This document shows positions 57,599-64,000 of a DNA stretch of 64,000 nucleotides, one piece after another. Position numbers and translations under genes: made by a program. This stretch comes from Actinoplanes ianthinogenes. GTDB lineage: Bacteria; Actinomycetota; Actinomycetes; Mycobacteriales; Micromonosporaceae. The stretch lies in assembly GCF_018324205.1 (NCBI RefSeq), contig NZ_AP023356.1, positions 9,368,501-9,432,500 of the forward strand. The letters run 5' to 3'. Under the pieces are notes generated by a model, which was given only the letters and a program-made list of their open reading frames with translations, did no database searches and was not told the DNA's origin. The first letter of the stretch is position 1. Each line of letters opens with the position of its first letter.

Positions 57599-59302
57599 AT
57601 GCGCACGGTGGCGGTCGCGGCGGTGGCCGCTGCCGCCCTGACGTCGGCGTCGCTGGTGGCCGGGGGCGCGGCGTGGGCGGCCGGAGGAGCGCCACCGCAG
57701 CGCCGGGACCCGTCGCCGGCCGCCTCGGACCTCGTCGCGCAGGAGTCCACGCCCGCGCCGGATCCGAGCACATCGGAGCCCTCCGGCTCGGATCCGGTGG
57801 CCTCATCGTCCTTGCCGACGAGTGCCGGTGAGGAGCCGACGATCCCGGCCCCCGCGGAGAGCACCGTCGCATCGGATGCCCCCGCGCCGGACGTCATCGC
57901 GCCGGACGCGGAGCCGCCGTCCGCGGAATTCGTTCTGCCCGCGGAGGTGTCCGGGCAGGTCACGGTCACTCTGGTCGCGCCGTCGGCAGACACCGCGAGC
58001 ATGGAGGTGCGGATCGGCGGACGCAGTGCCGGCTACACCGAGTCGGCGCCGTGGAGCACCCTGGGCCACGCCGACGGGCCGGCGCTGGTCGAGGTCGTGA
58101 CCGTTGACCGGGCCGGCAACGTCGGCACGGCAACCCAGGCCGTCACGGTCACCAACGGGCCGGCCCCGGTGGTCCCGGACCTGTCACCGACCACCGACCC
58201 GTCGACCCCGGAACCCGATCCGGCAACCTCCGACCCGTCGGCCACTGACCCGTCGGCCACTGACCCGTCGGCCACTGACCCGTCGGCCACTGATCCGTCG
58301 ACCTCTGGCCCGTCGGCTCCGGAGCCGACGACCGTGCCGGCCGCTTCTGACCCCGCACCCGCGGAGCCGACGACCGTCACGGCAACCACCGACCCGGCGG
58401 TTCCCGACACGTGGAACCTGGACCCGGATCCGGCGACGACCGCCCCGGCCCCGGCCCTCACGACCGGCGCCCCTGGCACGACCACCGTCGCCCCGGCGCC
58501 GCCCACCACCTCGCCGCCCCCGGCAGACCGCACACCGCCCTCCTCCGCCTTCGCCATGGCCGGCGCCGTCCGCGGCGCCGTCACCGTCGCCCTGACCACC
58601 GCCGCCCCCGACACCGCCTCCATGCAACTGCAGGTCGACGGCGCCCAACGAGGCATGACCCTCCGCGCCCCCTGGTCCCTGCCGTGGAGCACCATCGGCA
58701 CCACCGACGGCTGGGTCACCGTCAAAGTCACCACCACCGACCGCGCCGGCAACCGCGCCGAGACCACCCGCGTGGTCCGCGTCGACAACACCGCCCCCAC
58801 CGCCGCGATCACCGCACCGTCCGCGGTCCACGGCACCGTCACGGTGAGCGCCGGCGCCACCGACGCCACCGGCATCGCCCAGGCCCAGCTCCTGGTCGAC
58901 GGGCGGACGGCCGGCACCACCACCCGCGCTCCGTACCAGTTCCGGGTCGCCACCACCGGCACCGGCACCCACACCTGGACCCTGCGCGTCACCGACCTGG
59001 CCCGCAACGTCCGCACGGTCACCAAGACCGTCGCCTACGACAACGCCGCCCCGACCCTCAAGGTGACCCCGGCGCGCGGCGCCCGGGTCTCGGCGACCTT
59101 CACCGTCCGGGCGGCGGCCGCGGACCGGGGCACCGGCGTTGCCACGATCCGGCTCTACGCCGGCACCAGGCTGGTCAAGCAGACGACGCGGGCGACGCTG
59201 ACCGCGACCGTGCGCACCGGCAAGAAGCCCTACCGCTTCACCGTCCGGGTGACCGACCGGGCCGGCAACGTCACCTCAGTGACGCGGACCGTCACCCGCT
59301 GA
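57599..59302 (+). CDS. Large secreted Ser/Thr/Pro-rich protein with Ig-like repeats
   Basis: The 567-residue protein has a signal peptide (about 1-28: AVAAVAAAALTSASLVAGGA). A low-complexity acidic/Pro/Ser/Thr linker follows. The outer part has at least four bacterial Ig-like repeats, each ending with the signature TVDRAGNVGTATQAVTV, TTDRAGNRAETTRVVRV, TDLARNVRTVTKTVAY or TDRAGNVTSVTRTVTR. A DPSAT pentapeptide is repeated in the middle linker. It is probably a cell-surface or extracellular structural protein. An in-frame GTG at 57587 is another possible start. Confidence 0.8.
   Translation: MRTVAVAAVAAAALTSASLVAGGAAWAAGGAPPQRRDPSPAASDLVAQESTPAPDPSTSEPSGSDPVASSSLPTSAGEEPTIPAPAESTVASDAPAPDVIAPDAEPPSAEFVLPAEVSGQVTVTLVAPSADTASMEVRIGGRSAGYTESAPWSTLGHADGPALVEVVTVDRAGNVGTATQAVTVTNGPAPVVPDLSPTTDPSTPEPDPATSDPSATDPSATDPSATDPSATDPSTSGPSAPEPTTVPAASDPAPAEPTTVTATTDPAVPDTWNLDPDPATTAPAPALTTGAPGTTTVAPAPPTTSPPPADRTPPSSAFAMAGAVRGAVTVALTTAAPDTASMQLQVDGAQRGMTLRAPWSLPWSTIGTTDGWVTVKVTTTDRAGNRAETTRVVRVDNTAPTAAITAPSAVHGTVTVSAGATDATGIAQAQLLVDGRTAGTTTRAPYQFRVATTGTGTHTWTLRVTDLARNVRTVTKTVAYDNAAPTLKVTPARGARVSATFTVRAAAADRGTGVATIRLYAGTRLVKQTTRATLTATVRTGKKPYRFTVRVTDRAGNVTSVTRTVTR
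58232..58321 (+). repeat. 15-bp tandem repeats inside the secreted protein gene
   Basis: The unit GACCCGTCGGCCACT occurs four times without change (58232-58291), followed by two diverged copies. It encodes DPSAT pentapeptides in the linker. Perfect copies in a GC-rich gene suggest recent slippage expansion. Confidence 0.85.
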
Positions 59303-60304
59303 CGTCCACAAGTGCACCGCCGTCGCGTCCGCGGCCACCGTGTACCAGATCCCGGTGGCCGCGGCCCGGGCCGGCCCGCACACCGCGAACGGGTAGCCGA
59401 CCGGCCCGCGTACCGTCATCGACGGCAGCTCCACCAGCCAGTGCCGGGGCGGATCGGTGTAGTCCTCGGTGCCGACGACCGCGGTGTGATCCCACGGGAC
59501 CGCCGCCACCCGGTCCCAGCGGGCCCGATCATCACCCGGAGGTGCCGGGACCGCGCCGTCCGCGTCGGCCCGCCCCACCTGCGCCCCGCCGGCGGACAGG
59601 TGCAGGTGGAGCGCCGACTGCTCCGGATCCGTGGTCAGCAGATGCGTCCCCGACGGGCTCACGCCGAGCAGGACCTCCTCGTCGAAGCGCCGCACGTGCA
59701 GCTTGTCCCCGTCCCAGTGCCCCCACAACGCCGGCGAGTCCTCGGCGACGGTCAGTCCCATGGAGGCCGGATCCGGGTGCGGGACGTGCGCGGACCCCGA
59801 CCCGAGCGTCCCGGTGGCGGCCCGGGCGAGCACCGTGCCGTCCGCGGCGTCCACAATCAGCCACTGCTCGTCGGCGTCGTCGCCGCGGACGTGCGCCCAC
59901 AGCAGCCTGCCGTCCGACGAGAACGCCGCCGAACCCCGGTCGGCGTAAAAGTGGCTGGTGTCCTGCGCATACTCGGCGAACGACACGTGCGCGACCGTGC
60001 ACATCGCCGCCGACCAGCATCCGTGCCGCAGCTCCCACCGCACCGCCCCGTCCGCGCCGACCGCTCGCAGCGCGTGCACCCCGGCGAACACGGCCAGCTC
60101 CCCGTCCGGCGACACGGCGACCGACCCGAACGGGCGCGGCCAGGGCGCCGGAAACCGCCGCCGCTCCCGCTGCCCACTCAGGTCGTCGACGACCAACTCG
60201 GTGTCGGCGCGCTGCACCAGCAGCGATCCGGTCACCGCGGGCGGGTCGGCGGACGCCGGGCTCAGCGGCGCGGGCACCGTGGCGACGAGACGGGCTTCAA
60301 GCAC
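59276..60304 (-). CDS. Beta-propeller-like protein of unknown function
   Basis: The 342-residue protein has no signal peptide. Its repeated strand pattern (SVAVSPDGELAVFAG, SAAFSSDGRLLWAHV, VLLGVSPSGTHLLTTD, WLVELPSMTVRGPVGYP) resembles WD40/beta-propeller blades with the SPDG-type turn. It may sense or bind a protein or ligand, but no enzyme residues are visible. It ends convergently with the secreted repeat protein, overlapping by 27 bases. Confidence 0.7.
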   Translation of the reverse strand: MLEARLVATVPAPLSPASADPPAVTGSLLVQRADTELVVDDLSGQRERRRFPAPWPRPFGSVAVSPDGELAVFAGVHALRAVGADGAVRWELRHGCWSAAMCTVAHVSFAEYAQDTSHFYADRGSAAFSSDGRLLWAHVRGDDADEQWLIVDAADGTVLARAATGTLGSGSAHVPHPDPASMGLTVAEDSPALWGHWDGDKLHVRRFDEEVLLGVSPSGTHLLTTDPEQSALHLHLSAGGAQVGRADADGAVPAPPGDDRARWDRVAAVPWDHTAVVGTEDYTDPPRHWLVELPSMTVRGPVGYPFAVCGPARAAATGIWYTVAADATAVHLWTSAGDGPRH

Positions 60305-60325
60305 GCCTCACGATAGAGGGCACGG

Positions 60326-60430
60326 TTACCAGCCGGGATCGGGGCCGAACAGGTCGGCGTAGCGTGGCGACACCGGATCCGGATCGTCGGGCAGGTCCGC
60401 GCCGACCGGGTCACGCACGTCCTGGCGCAC
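60326..60430 (-). CDS. Possible small or remnant reading frame
   Basis: On the minus strand a short frame from a GTG at 60430 gives 34 residues, including DPVGADLPDDPDPVSPRYAD and ending FGPDPGW. It is in the frame of the methyltransferase upstream, beyond that gene's stop. The sequence has coding-like codon bias but no recognised family. It may be the tail of a decayed gene. Confidence 0.3.
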   Translation of the reverse strand: MRQDVRDPVGADLPDDPDPVSPRYADLFGPDPGW

Positions 60431-60496
60431 CAGGCCACCACCTGCCAGCGTCCGCGGTCTACCGGTGCGCGAGGGCGGCGCCGAAACCGCGCCGGG

Positions 60497-61231
60497 TCAC
60501 CGCAGGACGAGCAGGTCGAGGGTGTCGGTCTGCGGCCCGGTCACGGTCCGCGCCGCCGCGCGCAGACGATCAACCCCGTTCGCGTACGCCTCATCGCTGA
60601 TCAGTTGCAGCAGCGTGTGCGCCTGCCTGCGCAGCCCGTCGGCGGCCACGGCCAGCGACGGCGCCGACACCTGGGTGACCGGCTCCAGCCCGGCCACCGT
60701 GAACCCGGCCGTCGCGAACGCCTCCGCGATCGTCGCGACACTCGGATACCGCTCGTCGAGCACCGCGATCGTTTCCGGCCAGTACCGGCACAGCGTCAAC
60801 CCGTCGCCGCGGCCCGGGAACGCCGAGCGGATCAGCACCGGGGCCCCCGGGGCGAGCACCCGCCGGATCTCCCGGGCCGCCGCGGCCAGGTCGGGCACGT
60901 GGTGGATCACCGTGGAGATCCAGACCGCGTCGATGCTGCCGTCCGCGGCCGGGATGCTCGCGGCGTCGCCGGCCAGCACCACCGTGCCGCCGGCGCGGTC
61001 GCGCATGGCCGGTGACGGGTCGACGGCGACGACGGTGACGTCCGGCCACCACGTACCGAAAGCCCTGGTCCAGCTGCCGGTGCCGCAGCCGAGGTCGAGC
61101 AGCCGCATGCCGGGCCGCGGATCCAGGTGCCGGGTGATCGCCGCCCGCCACGGTGCGAGAGCGTCGGCGGGCAGGTGCCGGGTCGCCTGGAACGCGGCAG
61201 CGTCCGCGTCGTCGTACGCGATAAGTCCCAT
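60497..61231 (-). CDS. SAM-dependent methyltransferase
   Basis: The 244-residue protein starts at ATG 61231 with MGLIAYDDADAAAFQATRHL. It has motif I LLDLGCGTGSWTRAF, VVAVDPSPAMRDRA and HHVPDLAAAAREIRRVLAPG, the class I methyltransferase (Methyltransf_11/25) pattern. The substrate is unknown. It is separate from the polyketide cluster by some 15 kb, so a role in that pathway is unlikely. The intergenic space to the divergent gene at 61318 is 86 bases. Confidence 0.87.
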   Translation of the reverse strand: MGLIAYDDADAAAFQATRHLPADALAPWRAAITRHLDPRPGMRLLDLGCGTGSWTRAFGTWWPDVTVVAVDPSPAMRDRAGGTVVLAGDAASIPAADGSIDAVWISTVIHHVPDLAAAAREIRRVLAPGAPVLIRSAFPGRGDGLTLCRYWPETIAVLDERYPSVATIAEAFATAGFTVAGLEPVTQVSAPSLAVAADGLRRQAHTLLQLISDEAYANGVDRLRAAARTVTGPQTDTLDLLVLR

Positions 61232-61317
61232 GCCCCCGAGCGAACCCCGCACCGATCCCGCCCGCAAGTGTGAAGATCACATCGAAACCGGGGCGGAACA
61301 CGCCTACCGTGACATCC

Positions 61318-61851
61318 ATGAGCTTCGACAGTGCGAAGGCGTTCCTGCGCGAGCACGGCGCGGAGGCGATCGAGCATCCCGGCGGCACCCTGTACGCGCA
61401 CCTGTGCCGGGTCGCGGACCGGCTCGCCGAGCTGGGCGCCGGCCCCGATGTGCAGCTGGCGGGGCTGACCCACGCGACCTACGGCACCGACGGTTTCCCG
61501 CGCCCGCTACTGGCGCTCACCGCTCGTGACCGGTTGCGCGCGGTGATCGGCGAGCCCGCCGAAACCCTGGTCTACCTGTACGGCGCGTGTGATCGTGATC
61601 GGACATGGCCGATGCTGGCCGAGACCGCGACCGTGCACGACCGGTTCACCGGCGAGGCGGTGCGGCTCGACGGCGGGCAGCTGATGCCGTTCGTCGACCT
61701 GAGCATCGTCAACGAGCTCGACGTGATCGAACACCATCCGCGGCTGCTGGCCGAACACGGCCCGTACTTCCACGACCTGTTCGACCGGTGGGCCCTGGTC
61801 ACCTCACCGGACGTGGCCGACGAGGCCCAGCGCGTGCTGACCGGCATCTGA
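61318..61851 (+). CDS. DUF6817-like protein
   Basis: The 177-residue protein starts MSFDSAKAFLREHGAEAIEH and has HPGGTLYAHLCRVADRLAELG, then GLTHATYGTDGF, with several His/Asp residues in an HD-like order. The later FVDLSIVNELDVIEHHPRL is also His-rich. This resembles a small metal-dependent HD-like fold, but the activity is unknown. Divergent from the methyltransferase. Confidence 0.75.
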   Translation: MSFDSAKAFLREHGAEAIEHPGGTLYAHLCRVADRLAELGAGPDVQLAGLTHATYGTDGFPRPLLALTARDRLRAVIGEPAETLVYLYGACDRDRTWPMLAETATVHDRFTGEAVRLDGGQLMPFVDLSIVNELDVIEHHPRLLAEHGPYFHDLFDRWALVTSPDVADEAQRVLTGI

Positions 61852-61854
61852 GGG

Positions 61855-62589
61855 TCAGAACCGGGTGTGCTCCCGCCACCGTGCGAGCAGCTCCCGGTCC
61901 CCGTCGACCGGCCCGGGCGCCCGGCGCCGGTTCAGCATCAGCAGCAACTGCGCGGCCGGTGCCCGGCAGACGACGTCGGCCGGCCCGTCCCCGTCGCGCC
62001 AGGTCGCCCCGTCCGGGGTCAGCGTCACCTGCCAGCTCCGGTCACCGTCGGTGAACAGCAACGTCTCGCCGGAGCCGCGCACCCCCGCCATCCGCGCCCC
62101 GGACCGGCTGAGCGTCTCGATGCACAGCAGCATGTCGGCCACCCCGTCCGCCGCCAGGTCGCCGTCGATCTCGAAGTCGTCGCCGGGCGTCGCGTCGAAC
62201 CGGTGAATCACCAGGTCATGCAGCATCCGCCGCAGCCAGAACCCGGCCGTGCGATACCGCGGCGACCACGTCCACACCTCGGTGCCGAACCCGTGCTCCG
62301 CCACCGCCCGCCGCAGCCGCTCCGACCCGCTGACCAGCCAGTCCGGCCACTGCCGCACCGCATCCGGCGCCGGAATAAGCTCATACCCGGGTGACGTCCG
62401 CGCCTCCCGCTCCACCACCCCGGCCGCGAGGCGATGCCCGGTCCCGACATGCGTGACCAGGTCCCGCAGCGTCCACTCCGGGCAGGCCGGCACGCTCTCG
62501 CCCGGGTCCCGCCCACCGATCACCGCCGCCAGCCGGGCCGTCTCCGACTCCATGGCCGCCAGATACCGCTCCGGTGCAAGCCACTCCAC
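61855..62589 (-). CDS. Maleylpyruvate isomerase/DinB-like family protein
   Basis: The 244-residue protein (GTG at 62589) has LAAVIGGRDPGESVPACPEW, then TLRDLVTHVGTGHRLA with a metal-type His, HDLVIHRFDATPG, and a C-terminal beta domain. This fits the TIGR03083 (actinobacterial mycothiol-dependent maleylpyruvate isomerase-like) family. AGGA lies 9 bases before the start. The substrate is unknown. Confidence 0.82.
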   Translation of the reverse strand: MEWLAPERYLAAMESETARLAAVIGGRDPGESVPACPEWTLRDLVTHVGTGHRLAAGVVEREARTSPGYELIPAPDAVRQWPDWLVSGSERLRRAVAEHGFGTEVWTWSPRYRTAGFWLRRMLHDLVIHRFDATPGDDFEIDGDLAADGVADMLLCIETLSRSGARMAGVRGSGETLLFTDGDRSWQVTLTPDGATWRDGDGPADVVCRAPAAQLLLMLNRRRAPGPVDGDRELLARWREHTRF

Positions 62590-62761
62590 GCCCACCGATC
62601 CTACGCATTTCACCCCCCATTTCCGTACGCCCGAAGCCCCGTCCCGCCCCTCATGCCACCCGCACTGGATCCGGAGCGGCGGTACCAAGCGCCTCACCGC
62701 GGCCTGCGCCATGTTCCGCGCCGGGAATCGGCCGGCGGAGCGAGAGATGGTGTGGTGCCGT

Positions 62762-63076
62762 CTACACCACGATCTGATGGTCGATCGATCGATGTGCCGG
62801 ACCGGCGTACTGCGCCAGCGTGATCCGGTCATTCGATCCCACCTGCACCATGACGGGGATCGTGCTGCCGTCCTCGAACCGCAACGTGAAGACCGGGTCA
62901 AGATCGCAGAGGAACGCGAATCCGTCACGCTCGTCGTCATCGTCGCTGACCAACCGGGCTCGGGCGTCCCACCCGGCGTCGGAAGCGGTGATGACCACGT
63001 CCACCGCCGCGCTGCCGAGAAGCGTGGAGGAGTTCGCCCACCAGTCCAGCCAGCAGCGACCCTCGTACCGATCCAT
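62762..63076 (-). CDS. Small protein of unknown function
   Basis: The 104-residue protein from the ATG at 63076 starts MDRYEGRCWLDWWANSS. It is rich in acidic residues (DDDDERDGFAFLCDLDPVF) and ends with an Ile-Val-Val tail. It looks like a small beta-rich domain, but I do not recognise the family. Normal codon usage supports a real gene. Confidence 0.55.
   Translation of the reverse strand: MDRYEGRCWLDWWANSSTLLGSAAVDVVITASDAGWDARARLVSDDDDERDGFAFLCDLDPVFTLRFEDGSTIPVMVQVGSNDRITLAQYAGPAHRSIDHQIVV

Positions 63077-64000
<924 letters not shown>

Overview
The window is very GC-rich, with third codon positions almost all G or C, frequent GTG starts and many 4-base stop/start overlaps. This fits a high-GC actinomycete. 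The gene content (type II polyketide cluster, AfsR-type SARP with a TTA codon, STAS/ANTAR-PAS regulators, secreted GH11 xylanase, B12-riboswitch cbtAB) would suit a filamentous actinobacterium such as a member of the Micromonosporaceae. That placement is inference.

Left flank (1-13000): a run of small regulator-target pairs. A TetR gene is divergent from a DoxX-like gene, a TetR from an NAD(P)-binding reductase, a LysR from a carboxymuconolactone decarboxylase-like gene, and a LysR from a short-chain dehydrogenase. Clear inverted-repeat operators sit in each intergenic gap. Two paralogous double-SnoaL-domain proteins follow, one cytoplasmic and one with a signal peptide.

Central region (about 13095-45972): a complete aromatic (type II) polyketide cluster. 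It holds KS-alpha, chain-length factor, ACP, an SRPBCC aromatase, a TcmI-type cyclase, a cupin, two tandem ketoreductases, two ABM monooxygenases, four FAD hydroxylases, a berberine-bridge-type oxidase, two P450s, a DUF1772 protein, an O-methyltransferase, an asparagine-synthetase homologue and a full acetyl-CoA carboxylase set. It also has two exporters, a MarR regulator and a SARP activator. This combination is typical of pentangular polyphenols. The asparagine synthetase suggests a lactam (isoquinolinone) end ring, as in the lysolipin, xantholipin and fredericamycin families. No halogenase and no glycosyltransferase is present inside the window.

How it is wired: the SARP gene carries a TTA codon (bldA dependence). 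Heptamer triplets with 11-bp periodicity, placed 9 bp before a CAGGGT-like -10 element, occur in front of the amidotransferase operon (29619), the PKS core operon (35104) and the methyltransferase at 20370. A second possible copy faces the FAD hydroxylase at 20235. A separate palindrome with core CATRCATATGA lies at the MarR gene's own promoter and near three other cluster promoters, suggesting a second regulatory layer.

Right flank (46000-64000): a STAS/ANTAR-PAS regulatory pair whose PAS gene is cut off at a mosaic junction with a MarR fragment and an acyltransferase fragment (about 47420-47540). Then come a MaoC dehydratase, cbtAB behind a cobalamin riboswitch, a mycosin-like subtilase, a metallo-beta-lactamase-fold hydrolase, an amino acid permease with a TetR gene and perfect operator, assorted small enzymes, a large secreted repeat protein, and the start of a secreted GH11 xylanase running off the right edge.
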